A stretch of 64,000 nucleotides of DNA, taken from positions 62,001 through 126,000 of the forward strand of contig JAEZJF010000021.1 in NCBI GenBank assembly GCA_023415825.1, given 5' to 3'. Positions 42,970 to 51,017 of the stretch are shown here, piece by piece. Positions within the stretch are counted from its first letter, which is position 1, and every line of letters begins with the position of its first letter. The stretch is from Bacillota bacterium. GTDB taxonomy: Bacteria > Bacillota > Clostridia > DSM-8532. The position numbers and the translations under genes were made by a program. The notes below the pieces were generated by a model. The model did not search any database. It saw nothing but the letters and a program-made list of their open reading frames with translations, and was not told the origin of the DNA.

Positions 42970-43065
42970 TAATACGAAGTATCAATAACTTGGATACCCG
43001 TTCGAAATCTTTGATTAAAGAAACGTTTCTACGGGAAACGTTTCATAGGTAACGGGTAAGATTAT
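42970..43065 (+). repeat. Palindromic intergenic repeat, copy 3 (with internal insertion)
   Basis: It has the common 5' leader AATACGAAGTATCAATAACT and hairpin arm ACCCGTTCGAAATCTTTGATT. The second arm is interrupted by about 31 bases before GGTAACGGGTAAG. The insertion contains two copies of the perfect palindrome GAAACGTTTC (43020-43029 and 43035-43044), 15 bp apart. It is followed directly, sharing TTAATACG, by copy 4. Confidence 0.85.
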
Positions 43066-43135
43066 TAATACGAAGTATCAATAACTTGGGTACCCGTTCG
43101 AAATCTTTGATTTCGGTAACGGGTAAGATTATTAT
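43065..43135 (+). repeat. Palindromic intergenic repeat, copy 4 (intact)
   Basis: This intact copy has leader AATACGAAGTATCAATAACTTG, hairpin TACCCGTTCGAAATC-loop-GATTTCGGTAACGGGTA with a 2-nt bulge, and tail AGATTATTAT. It lies directly after copy 3, so the two form a tandem pair in the gap between the iolI-like gene and the YjgR-type gene. The gap (42897-43208) holds nothing else. Confidence 0.85.
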
Positions 43136-43208
43136 ATCCACCGGTACAATAAAAGTCAAAAGTTACCTATTGTCAAAGCAGAATACAAGGAGTGGCAATA
43201 CTTTCTTT

Positions 43209-44042
43209 TCAAATTTCAAAATATGGCTTCAGAACAGCAACAGTCTTTTCATAGCTGATCCGTATGGTCGTTTCATCATCCCAGTCCCAGTATTCGGGGC
43301 GAAAAAGCTCAATGCTGGCCATATGGTCGTAGCCGATTTCTTTAAGCACCTCTAAAATTGCATTCAGGTCTATGGCTCCGTCCCCCGGCATTAATCTGTG
43401 TTCATCTCTTGCTGCACCAGCAGGCAAATCCTCACTGTCATCAATATGGAATATGAATATTTTTTCTGGGTCCGCTTTCTTTAAATCGTCCAGTCGAGAG
43501 CCCATACTATGAAAATGGAAGCAATCCAAAACGATACCCACGTTTTTCCGATCAACCTTTTTAACGATGCTATAAGCCTGTCCAAAGGTATTTACAGAAC
43601 AATTGGGGTATCCAACAAATTCGAAGGCCAGCTTAATGCCGGACTTCTCGGCATAATCTGCCATGATGTCAATAACGCGGATTGTTTCTGTCTCTATTTC
43701 CGAAATAGTTCGGTTGCCCACATCAAAGGTCGGTACAATGACAACTTTATAGCATCCAATGACCTGCCCTGCTTCACACACAAAGGCCAGATCTTTCATA
43801 ATATCGTCAAAACCCTTTTCATCCCTGAAGCTTATAAATTCCAGCGCGTTAAAGGCATAGGGTTTTAGGGTATGAGTATCAAAAAACCGTTTCAGATCCA
43901 GTATAGTGTTCCGTGTGAGGTAATCATTAAGCTTATCTAATCGAATTTCGATAAAATCATACCCCTGTTTGTCACATAGCTCCAGATCGGATTCCAATGT
44001 GGAATTTTTCATGGTTGTAGCCTGATTAAAACAAATTCTCAT
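43209..44042 (-). CDS. Sugar-phosphate isomerase/epimerase, IolI-like (2-keto-myo-inositol isomerase type)
   Basis: A 277-residue TIM-barrel protein of the AP-endonuclease-2 superfamily. The resemblance to B. subtilis IolI as I recall it is close: MRICFNQATTM, LDLELCDKQGYDFIEIR-like start, SGIKLAFEFVGYPNCSVNTF, VLDCFHFHSMGSRLDDLK, KIFIFHIDDSED and SIELFRPEYWDWD. The His, Glu and Asp metal ligands of that fold are present. It is last in an ABC-transporter operon with a second isomerase, so inositol or a related polyol may be the substrate, but no iolG, iolE or iolC is seen here. Confidence 0.82.
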   Translation of the reverse strand: MRICFNQATTMKNSTLESDLELCDKQGYDFIEIRLDKLNDYLTRNTILDLKRFFDTHTLKPYAFNALEFISFRDEKGFDDIMKDLAFVCEAGQVIGCYKVVIVPTFDVGNRTISEIETETIRVIDIMADYAEKSGIKLAFEFVGYPNCSVNTFGQAYSIVKKVDRKNVGIVLDCFHFHSMGSRLDDLKKADPEKIFIFHIDDSEDLPAGAARDEHRLMPGDGAIDLNAILEVLKEIGYDHMASIELFRPEYWDWDDETTIRISYEKTVAVLKPYFEI

Positions 44043-44052
44043 ATCCCTTTCC

Positions 44053-45072
44053 CTATGCCTTTCTTGAAATTTTCCTCATATCGATGATTACTGCAACTAC
44101 AATGATGATACCCTTGATGATTCGCTGCAAATAGGGCGAAACGCCTAAAATGAGCAGACCATTATTGATGACGCCCAGTATAAGAATTCCGACAAATACT
44201 CCCGGTATGGTACCAATGCCCCCTGTATGTGAAACACCCCCTACGGTTGCAGCCGCTATGGCATCAAGCTCATACCCATCTCCAAGAGAGGCGATACCTG
44301 ATGCTGCTCTTGAAGTTATCATAATGCCTGCGACCGATGCGCAAAGGGCCGACCAGGTGTAAATGGCTACGATATTGCGCTCCACTTTAATACCGGCTGC
44401 CCGCGCGGCTTCTGTATTTCCACCGATGGCATAAACATTCTTGCCGAACTTTGTCCAGTTAAGCAATATGTACGCGATTACGGCAAATACAAAGAATACA
44501 ACCACAATGTTCGGCAAGAAGCCAAACATTTTACCCTGGCCTATTCTTGTAAAGTCTTTCCGCAGCATAGGAACAGGATAGGCATTGGTAAACAGTAAAG
44601 CCACACCCCTTGCTATGACCATGGAGCCCAGGGTTGCAATGAAAGGCGGTATCCTGGTATAAGCGATAAGCACACCATTTAGAACACCAAACGCCGTACC
44701 TATGATAATACCGGCAAGAACCGCAACCCAAGCCGGAATAAAAACAAGCTCCGGGATGATCAGCGTCGCATAGGTCATTTCCTGTACAAGGGCGGCAGAA
44801 AAAACAGAGGATACGGCTACAACCGACCCCAATGACAGGTCAATGCCTCTGGAAATGATGCAAAATGCTACGCCCAATGCCAGCAGGCCTCTGCCGGCTT
44901 CAGCGGTAAAGATATTGACAATATTATCCCTTGTTAAAAAAGCAGGAGAAGAAATAGATAAAACCAAGATGAGCAGCAGTAATATCAGAAATATGGTGTA
45001 TTTGCTGAGGTATGATCTGAAATCAAACCTGGATTTTCTTTCTAATAGAGACGCATTATCAATAGCTTTCAT
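44053..45072 (-). CDS. Sugar ABC transporter permease (RbsC/MglC/IatP type)
   Basis: A 339-residue permease of the ribose/galactose/inositol (BPD_transp_2) class with about ten helices. Seen: LALGVAFCIISRGIDLSLGSVVAVSSVF (in part: IDLSLGSVVAVSS), PPFIATLGSMVIARG, NVYAIGGNTEAARAAGIKVE and DAIAAATVGGVSHTGGIGTI (in part), all typical motifs. GGAGG precedes the ATG. It follows the ATPase gene by 15 bp and is followed by the IolI-like gene 10 bp later. Confidence 0.93.
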   Translation of the reverse strand: MKAIDNASLLERKSRFDFRSYLSKYTIFLILLLLILVLSISSPAFLTRDNIVNIFTAEAGRGLLALGVAFCIISRGIDLSLGSVVAVSSVFSAALVQEMTYATLIIPELVFIPAWVAVLAGIIIGTAFGVLNGVLIAYTRIPPFIATLGSMVIARGVALLFTNAYPVPMLRKDFTRIGQGKMFGFLPNIVVVFFVFAVIAYILLNWTKFGKNVYAIGGNTEAARAAGIKVERNIVAIYTWSALCASVAGIMITSRAASGIASLGDGYELDAIAAATVGGVSHTGGIGTIPGVFVGILILGVINNGLLILGVSPYLQRIIKGIIIVVAVIIDMRKISRKA

Positions 45073-45087
45073 ACCGTTGTACCTCCT

Positions 45088-46578
45088 TTATACGTTGGTA
45101 GCGTATTTCATAATACGCTCTTGCGTTGCTTCTGCCCGATCTATGATACCGGTCATTCTTCCTTCGTACATGACTAAGACCCGATCACACATCCCCAGAA
45201 TTTCCGGCATTTCCGAAGACGCCATGATAATGGCCTTACCGTTGGCTGCCATCTGGGTCAGGAGCGAATGGATTTCGGCTTTTGCTCCCACGTCGATGCC
45301 TCGGGTCGGCTCATCTACCAACAGAATCTCTGGATTTGTAAGAAGCCATCGCGCAACTAAAACCTTTTGCTGATTGCCTCCCGATAAATCCTGGATCCGT
45401 ACTTCCGTCCCCGTTGTTTTAATGTTCAGTTTGTCCACATATTCAACGGTATCCGACCGCATTCTTTTGTTATTGATAAAGCGAAGCTTTGAAACATATT
45501 TTTTTAGATTAGCGATAACAACATTGTCACAGACTGTGGCTACAGGAATGATCCCCGTACGGCGCCGATCTTCGGTCAGCATGGCGAACCCGTTTTTTTT
45601 GGCATCCGACGGCTCTCTTATATCGACTTCTATACCCTTTACAAGAATTTTTCCGCCGGTTTTTTTTCTAAGTCCAAATAAGGTTTCCAGCACTTCGGTT
45701 CTGCCCGCTCCCATAAGGCCTGATAAGCCAAGAATTTCTCCCCTCTTCAAACTAAAGCTGATATTCTGGAAAGCATCGCCTGCTGATAGTTCTTTCACTT
45801 CCAGTATGACATCTGTGATGGGACAATCCACTTTAGGGTACATCTCATCAAGCTCACGTCCTACCATCATAGTGATGAGTGTATGGACATCCAAATTTTT
45901 GATATCATCCGTTCCAATATAATGGCCATCACGAAACACCGTTACTTCGTCTGCTACCCTGAATATCTCATCAAGCTTGTGAGAGATATAAATAATGGAA
46001 ACACCTTTCCTTTTGAGGTTATCAATCATATCAAACAACTGATCAACTTCTTTGGTAGTCAAGGCTGATGTGGGCTCATCCATAATAATAATGGCACTGT
46101 TATAGGAGATGGCCTTTGCAATCTCCACCAATTGCATCTTTGCGACGGTTAAATTGCCCATTTTTTCATGGGAATCAATAGGTATATTCAGGCTGCTCAA
46201 AAGCTCATCCGCTTGCCTGTACATTTTTTTATGATCAATAAATATTTTTCCGCGAGTAGGTTGCCGTCCCAAGAAAAGATTCTCGGCCACTGACCGCTCG
46301 TTTACTGTTGAGAGCTCCTGATGAATCATTGCAATTCCGTTATGTGCGGCTTCCAGAGGGTTTCGGATTATTGCCTCCTTGCCGTTAATTAAAATTTTAC
46401 CACTGTTCATCTGGTATAAGCCAATAAGGCATTTCATCAGTGTGGACTTACCTGCTCCGTTCTCTCCCATCAGTGCATGAACAGTTCCCGGACGCAGCCT
46501 GAAGGTGACGTTTTGCAATGCCTTTACTCCCGGAAATGTTTTATTGACTTCCACCATTTCGAGTATGTAATCGGTCAA
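45088..46578 (-). CDS. Sugar ABC transporter ATP-binding protein (RbsA/MglA type)
   Basis: A 496-residue tandem ATPase. The first half has Walker A GENGAGKSTL, signature LTVAKMQLVEIAKAIS and Walker B IIIMDEPTSALT. The second half has GLMGAGRTE, signature LSGGNQQKVLVARWL and LLVDEPTRGID. Such double ATPases import pentoses, galactosides or inositol. The start is TTG (46578) with GGAGG ten bases upstream. It is separated from the binding-protein gene by a long stem-loop at 46620-46662. Confidence 0.93.
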   Translation of the reverse strand: MTDYILEMVEVNKTFPGVKALQNVTFRLRPGTVHALMGENGAGKSTLMKCLIGLYQMNSGKILINGKEAIIRNPLEAAHNGIAMIHQELSTVNERSVAENLFLGRQPTRGKIFIDHKKMYRQADELLSSLNIPIDSHEKMGNLTVAKMQLVEIAKAISYNSAIIIMDEPTSALTTKEVDQLFDMIDNLKRKGVSIIYISHKLDEIFRVADEVTVFRDGHYIGTDDIKNLDVHTLITMMVGRELDEMYPKVDCPITDVILEVKELSAGDAFQNISFSLKRGEILGLSGLMGAGRTEVLETLFGLRKKTGGKILVKGIEVDIREPSDAKKNGFAMLTEDRRRTGIIPVATVCDNVVIANLKKYVSKLRFINNKRMRSDTVEYVDKLNIKTTGTEVRIQDLSGGNQQKVLVARWLLTNPEILLVDEPTRGIDVGAKAEIHSLLTQMAANGKAIIMASSEMPEILGMCDRVLVMYEGRMTGIIDRAEATQERIMKYATNV

Positions 46579-46619
46579 CTTTCGCTCACCTCCACTATTT
46601 GGTTCTTTAAATACTTATG

Positions 46620-46662
46620 GACATTGCAAACCTGACTCACGATAAGTCAGATTTGCAATGTC
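46620..46662 (-). other. Intergenic stem-loop between binding-protein and ATPase genes
   Basis: GACATTGCAAA (46620-46630) pairs with TTTGCAATGTC (46652-46662), and inside it CTGACT (46632-46637) pairs with AGTCAG (46645-46650), leaving one mismatch and a 7-nt loop. No T-run follows. It resembles the mRNA-stabilising hairpins between binding-protein and ATPase genes that raise the ratio of binding protein to the rest of the transporter. Confidence 0.65.
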
Positions 46663-46695
46663 GAATACCATTGAGGATTATGAATAACAGGTCAG

Positions 46696-47631
46696 TTATT
46701 TCATGTAAGCGGTGACATTTTCAGCTGTAACAGGCTCAAAGGGTACCCACCCGAATATTTCAAACTTCTCGCCTTTAGCAGCTTTTATTGCATATTCCAT
46801 AGCAAGTGCTCCCTGAGCTTTTGCATTCTGGAAGACGGTTGCGGCCATTTCTCCTGCTTTTACAGAGGCACAAGCCATATCAGTGGCATCAATACCTACA
46901 ACAGGAATTTTCTTAAGGTCCATATTGGCTGCCTTCATGGCTTCCACACAGCCCAGGGCCATCTCATCATTATTGGCGATGACACAGTCGAATTGAGCTC
47001 CAGTGCCAATGATGGTCTGCATTTTGTCCATGGCCTTGGCTCGATCCCATTCAGCGGTATCCTCAAACACCATCTCCAGCTTAAAGCCTGCCTTTTGGAG
47101 CTCTTCCTTTGCTGATCTGGTACGCTCGTTGGTGTTTTCAAGCCCTAGCTGACCCATAAAAAGAACAACCTTAAGGGTCTTATCTGCCTTATCCTTGAAG
47201 AATTGAGCAAGAAATTCAGCCTGCATCCTTCCTGCATCATATTCCTGTGAACCCACATAAGCATATTTTCCTTCTTTGAGCAGGTTGTCGGAAGGGCGCC
47301 TGTTAATAAAAATAATGGGTATATCCTTTGCCTCAGAAATCATGGTCTCGGCTGTAGATGTATCAACCAGGTTGACAATCATGGACTTATACCCTTTGGT
47401 TTGAAAGGTTCTGATCTGTTCAGCCTGTTTCTGTGTGTCGTTGTTGGCTTCCTGAGAATCAACCTTGTAGACGGTCTGCTTTTCAGAGGCGGCAAGTATG
47501 GCCTGCTCCAATGTTGAAATGAACTGATCGCGTGCATAGAGTGTAACACCGATGGTGTTTGATGAGGCACCGCAGCTTACAAGCGTGAGTGTCATCATAA
47601 GGATGAAAATGAGGACCAGGGTCTTCTTCAT
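46696..47631 (-). CDS. Sugar ABC transporter substrate-binding lipoprotein (type I periplasmic-binding fold)
   Basis: A 311-residue exported protein. Signal peptide MKKTLVLIFILMM with lipobox LVSC (Cys at about 20). The two-lobed fold shows RDQFISTLEQAILAASEK, INLVDTSTAETMISEAKD-like segments, IIFINRRPSDN, YVGSQEYDAGRMQAEF and VIANNDEMALGCVEAMKAAN, as in galactose- and ribose-binding proteins such as MglB and RbsB. GGAGG precedes the ATG. Second gene of the operon headed by an isomerase. Confidence 0.93.
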   Translation of the reverse strand: MKKTLVLIFILMMTLTLVSCGASSNTIGVTLYARDQFISTLEQAILAASEKQTVYKVDSQEANNDTQKQAEQIRTFQTKGYKSMIVNLVDTSTAETMISEAKDIPIIFINRRPSDNLLKEGKYAYVGSQEYDAGRMQAEFLAQFFKDKADKTLKVVLFMGQLGLENTNERTRSAKEELQKAGFKLEMVFEDTAEWDRAKAMDKMQTIIGTGAQFDCVIANNDEMALGCVEAMKAANMDLKKIPVVGIDATDMACASVKAGEMAATVFQNAKAQGALAMEYAIKAAKGEKFEIFGWVPFEPVTAENVTAYMK

Positions 47632-47637
47632 GATTTG

Positions 47638-48483
47638 TTACCTCCTAGTTATTTTATTTTTTGAATTCTTTCTGATGATTCGAAATAGACTGGAAGCGCA
47701 ATTCTTCTTAACAAAGTCCACCGAGGGTACGGACAGCGCTTCAAGAGCAAAGGCTCCCTGATAACCGGTATTGGCAACAGCTTCATAAACTGCATGAAAA
47801 TCAATGGTTCCATACCCCGGCAGCCCTCTGTTGGAATCAGCAAGGTGGATATTGGTGATTCGGCCGGCTGCGGCTTCTATTGCCTCCGGCATTCCGTCAT
47901 CCTCAATATTGGAATGAAACGTATCATAAAGCAGCCCGAGATTATCAGGATTACCCAGCTCCTTCAAGAACCAAAGAGCCTCATATGTATTATTAATTAA
48001 ACATGTCTCAGCCTTGCAAATGGGCTCGATCTGCAAAGCTACTCCCCTTTTATACGCGTATTCCACGCATGTCATGACAGAATCCTTTAAATGATTCATG
48101 AGGGCATACTTATCACCCTTTTCACGCTTGCCCCGAATCAGACCAAGCGTAACGGGAGGATGTCCCAGTGCTTCCGAAAGCTCCACATGTTCCTTGATTA
48201 ACTGTATGGTACGATTGCGTATATCCTTATCGGGAGAAGACAGAAAAAGCCCTTCAAGACCCACTATTTGACCTGTGGACAGTGTTGTCACAGTCAAATG
48301 ATGAGCTGCCAGCTTTTTATTCAGCATGGATGTGTCGACCTTAACAGGGTAAGCAATGGCAAGTTCCACACCCGTAAAGCCCTGTTCCTCTGAAAAATCC
48401 AGCGCGTCATCAAATTCACCGGCCTTAAACGGCGAAAAAACAGTATCGTATTGGTACGGGATTGTCAATGATACCTTATTCAT
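47638..48483 (-). CDS. TIM-barrel sugar-phosphate isomerase/epimerase (xylose-isomerase-like)
   Basis: A 281-residue AP-endonuclease-2 family protein: GFTGVELAIAYP, LQIEPICKAETCLINNTYEA, LGLLYDTFHSNIEDDGMP, ITNIHLADSNRGLPGYGTID and FALEALSVPS with the usual Glu, Asp, His and Glu metal ligands. It heads the operon (isomerase, binding protein, ATPase, permease, IolI-like) and lies next to a divergent LacI gene. The substrate is the transported sugar or polyol or its keto form, not known. AGGAG precedes the ATG. Confidence 0.9.
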   Translation of the reverse strand: MNKVSLTIPYQYDTVFSPFKAGEFDDALDFSEEQGFTGVELAIAYPVKVDTSMLNKKLAAHHLTVTTLSTGQIVGLEGLFLSSPDKDIRNRTIQLIKEHVELSEALGHPPVTLGLIRGKREKGDKYALMNHLKDSVMTCVEYAYKRGVALQIEPICKAETCLINNTYEALWFLKELGNPDNLGLLYDTFHSNIEDDGMPEAIEAAAGRITNIHLADSNRGLPGYGTIDFHAVYEAVANTGYQGAFALEALSVPSVDFVKKNCASSLFRIIRKNSKNKITRR

Positions 48484-48498
48484 AGAAGCTCCTGCTTA

Positions 48499-48527
48499 AC
48501 AGGCTGCAGCAAATAGCCGCAGCCTGT
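48499..48527 (-). other. Leader hairpin upstream of the sugar operon
   Basis: ACAGGCTGC (48499-48507) and GCAGCCTGT (48519-48527) are perfect 9-bp complements around an 11-base loop. It falls in the leader RNA of the sugar operon, about 15 bases before the start codon and just upstream of its ribosome site. No T-run. Confidence 0.5.
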
Positions 48528-48569
48528 GATTAAGGTTGTAATTGTCCATCATGCAGCTCATTTTGCACC

Positions 48570-48599
48570 TTTATAGGGCTAATACAAAAAACATCGCAA
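48570..48599 (-). promoter_or_regulatory. Promoter of the sugar ABC operon
   Basis: Minus strand: TTGCGA (48594-48599), 18-bp spacer, TATAAA (48570-48575). Confidence 0.6.
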
Positions 48600-48608
48600 A
48601 CGTTTTCC
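48593..48608. promoter_or_regulatory. LacI-type operator over the sugar operon -35 box
   Basis: ATCGCAAACGTTTTCC contains the palindromic core AAACGTTT centred on CG, as bound by LacI/CcpA-family proteins. It covers the -35 hexamer of the operon promoter. The divergent LacI gene is the natural candidate repressor, though CcpA cannot be excluded. Confidence 0.6.
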
Positions 48609-48763
48609 TTAGTCATCTTAAACAACACCTTAAACTTATTGATGTATATTATTGTAAATTACATATAAGTTTCGCACACATAATCTATATGATTGACAGT
48701 GCCGTATTTATGCTTTACAATCATTTTGAAGTGAAACGTAAAGTATTGGAGTTTGGAAAGCTA

Positions 48764-49774
48764 ATGAAAAACGCGACTATCAAAGATATTGCCAAAATCG
48801 CAAACGTTTCCTACGCCTCGGTTTCCCGGGCTCTTTCAGGTAGCCCCGGGGTCAGTAACGAGACCCGCAATTTAGTATTGAAAATTTGTGAGGAGCTAGG
48901 TTACACACCCAATTACATGGCCCGTTCCATGGTGACCAAAGCCACAAAGCTGATTGGTCTGATTGTGACTGATATTGCCAACCCGTTTATGTCTGAAATG
49001 GCTTTGAACATAGAACAAATCGCCCGGGAATCAGGTTACCACATTATGCTATGCAATTCAGTCAACGATATAGGACAAGAAGAGCGAGTTTTTAAATTAT
49101 TGATGGGGCGAAAGGTCGATGGGGTTTTAATATTTCCCACCAGCGCCCATTCTCATGAAATATTGAAAAAGTATCTGGACAGAATTCCAGTTGTCTTTGT
49201 GAGTGAGAATTTAAGCGACTTTCCTGCAAGCTATGTCACTGTCGACAACCTGCTCGGAACGACGATGGGTACCGAGTATCTTTATTCCCTGGGACATAAG
49301 GACATTCTATACTTCGGAAGGCGCCAGAAGCGCATCGCTCACAGGCTTCGGTTCGACGGCTACACCTCTGTATGCAAGAAGTACAACCTGACCCCTTATT
49401 TTTTCGACAGCCCCTTCCCTACCGATGCCATCCAGCACGGCTATACCATGGCAAAGGAAATGTTCAAAGAAAATCCTAAGCCTCCCTACACCGCGATTTT
49501 TGCTTCTACTGACTCCAACGCTCTGGGTTTATTGCAGGCAGCAGATGAATATGGCTTACGCATACCCGAAGATATTTCCCTTCTTGGGTTTGACAACATT
49601 CCCTATACAGGTCTGCCTAAAATTATGCTTTCAACTATTGAGCAGCCCTATAAGCTTATGGCAAAGGCTGCCATAGAAATGCTGATAGATAAGATCGACC
49701 AGCCTGATATTGGTTATTCGCACAAGGTTCTGACTCCCAGACTGGTCATACGCAATTCATGCCGTAATTTGTAG
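48764..49774 (+). CDS. LacI-family regulator of the sugar operon
   Basis: A 336-residue repressor: N-terminal helix-turn-helix MKNATIKDIAKIANVSYAS followed by SRAL, the hinge, and a periplasmic-binding-like effector domain with DGVLIFPTSAH and GLLQAADEYGLRIPEDISLLGFDNI (in part). The frame can be extended to 48542 through non-coding DNA; homology and size favour the ATG at 48764. It is divergent from the ABC operon and its likely autoregulator. The 3' end overlaps the convergent patatin gene by 18 bp. A second ATCGCAAACGTTT lies inside its own HTH codons (48797-48809). Confidence 0.93.
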   Translation: MKNATIKDIAKIANVSYASVSRALSGSPGVSNETRNLVLKICEELGYTPNYMARSMVTKATKLIGLIVTDIANPFMSEMALNIEQIARESGYHIMLCNSVNDIGQEERVFKLLMGRKVDGVLIFPTSAHSHEILKKYLDRIPVVFVSENLSDFPASYVTVDNLLGTTMGTEYLYSLGHKDILYFGRRQKRIAHRLRFDGYTSVCKKYNLTPYFFDSPFPTDAIQHGYTMAKEMFKENPKPPYTAIFASTDSNALGLLQAADEYGLRIPEDISLLGFDNIPYTGLPKIMLSTIEQPYKLMAKAAIEMLIDKIDQPDIGYSHKVLTPRLVIRNSCRNL

Positions 49775-50983
49775 GATGAGTTCCATTGTATCAAGCAAAT
49801 CCTGGGCAATATTTTTTAAAATTAGGTCTTTTGTAAGCACCGTACTGAGCATTGTTTTTCTAAGAATGCCGGTAAGAGCTAAGGTTGGAGTATTGGCAGG
49901 CCCATCCACCCGTATACTTTTAATTTCCTCCAGAAAAGTGCTCAGGCTGCGAATCTTGAACCTATCCAGACCTCTTTCTTCGGCTATATACTCCAGAATC
50001 CCGATGATGGCATCCTGATAGGTCATTTCCGGGGGAATACCTAGCATACGTGATAAACGAGGAATGATCTTCTCAAAGAGCATTCTTTTCGGGTCCATTG
50101 GTGATAGCTCCATTTTTTTGCCTATTGATTCAATCACATGATCGGGTATGGATAATAATCCCTTTAAAATCAGATCGTCATTAATGGGCTGTATGTAATA
50201 TTTCTTTCCTTTAAGATGCCTGATGGCTCGCATGGCATCAAAATAGCCCATCTTTAAATTATTTTGTATAAGGTCATGATCAAAGTTCAAAACGCCGCCC
50301 AGATCGTCGGAGGGAACTATATTCAAGACCTTTACGCTGTCATCCTCAACTTTTCTTACTATTCCTATGGCAAATGTTCGAATGGCTATTATTTCCCTGT
50401 ATCCCTTGCGAATAAGAAGATTAACCGGGCAGTTATCATAAAAACCCCCATCAATAAAAAATTTCCCATCAATAGGCTCTATTTTGAACAAAGGAAAATT
50501 GGCACTAGCCATTAAGTAATCGATTATTTTGCCCTGGGGGATATCTTCCTTATAGAGCTCTAATGGTTTAAAATCAGACAGAGATACTGTTACAAGCCCA
50601 AAATCAGTAGGGGATTCACGTAGTTTCTGTTCATTGATCATATTTTCCAGCAGTGCTCTTATTTTGCTGGTATCGAGGCCTTTATTTTCAATAACATTCT
50701 TAATTTTGGTCGTTAAATGAACAAGTGCAGCCCGGTCGATTTTCTGGTTGAGTATCTTTTTTAAAGGCATATCTTCCATTTCAAAAAGAAGGGAATTATC
50801 CATGGTCTCCCACATATGATAACCAGCCTTAAAATCACCCTGGGCGATTATGGCTCCGTTTAGGGCTCCAATTGATGTTCCGGCTATACCCTCAATGCAA
50901 AAACCCTCCTCTATGAGTGCTTTAACAGCTCCCATATGAAAAGCGCCTTTTGCTCCTCCACCTTCCAAAGCTAAACCAACCAC
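49757..50983 (-). CDS. Patatin-like phospholipase
   Basis: A 408-residue serine lipase of the RssA/YlbK-like class. Oxyanion hole GGGAKGAFHMG near residue 8, nucleophile elbow GTSIG (Ser about 37) and catalytic Asp in FIDGGFYDN. Residues 230-408 form an extra C-terminal helical region longer than in minimal patatins (about 280-300). The start is GTG (50983) with GGAGG eight bases upstream. No signal peptide, so a cytosolic or membrane-associated acyl hydrolase. It follows a DUF2238-like membrane gene and GH13 gene on the same strand. Confidence 0.92.
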   Translation of the reverse strand: MVGLALEGGGAKGAFHMGAVKALIEEGFCIEGIAGTSIGALNGAIIAQGDFKAGYHMWETMDNSLLFEMEDMPLKKILNQKIDRAALVHLTTKIKNVIENKGLDTSKIRALLENMINEQKLRESPTDFGLVTVSLSDFKPLELYKEDIPQGKIIDYLMASANFPLFKIEPIDGKFFIDGGFYDNCPVNLLIRKGYREIIAIRTFAIGIVRKVEDDSVKVLNIVPSDDLGGVLNFDHDLIQNNLKMGYFDAMRAIRHLKGKKYYIQPINDDLILKGLLSIPDHVIESIGKKMELSPMDPKRMLFEKIIPRLSRMLGIPPEMTYQDAIIGILEYIAEERGLDRFKIRSLSTFLEEIKSIRVDGPANTPTLALTGILRKTMLSTVLTKDLILKNIAQDLLDTMELILQITA

Positions 50984-51017
50984 TTAAAGGGCCTCCTTTG
51001 CTTTTTGCTACTGGGTC

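Noticed and set aside
49757..49774. Regulatory site in the lacI/patatin overlap
   Set aside because: It is simply an 18-bp tail-to-tail overlap of two coding regions; no hairpin with T-run found.
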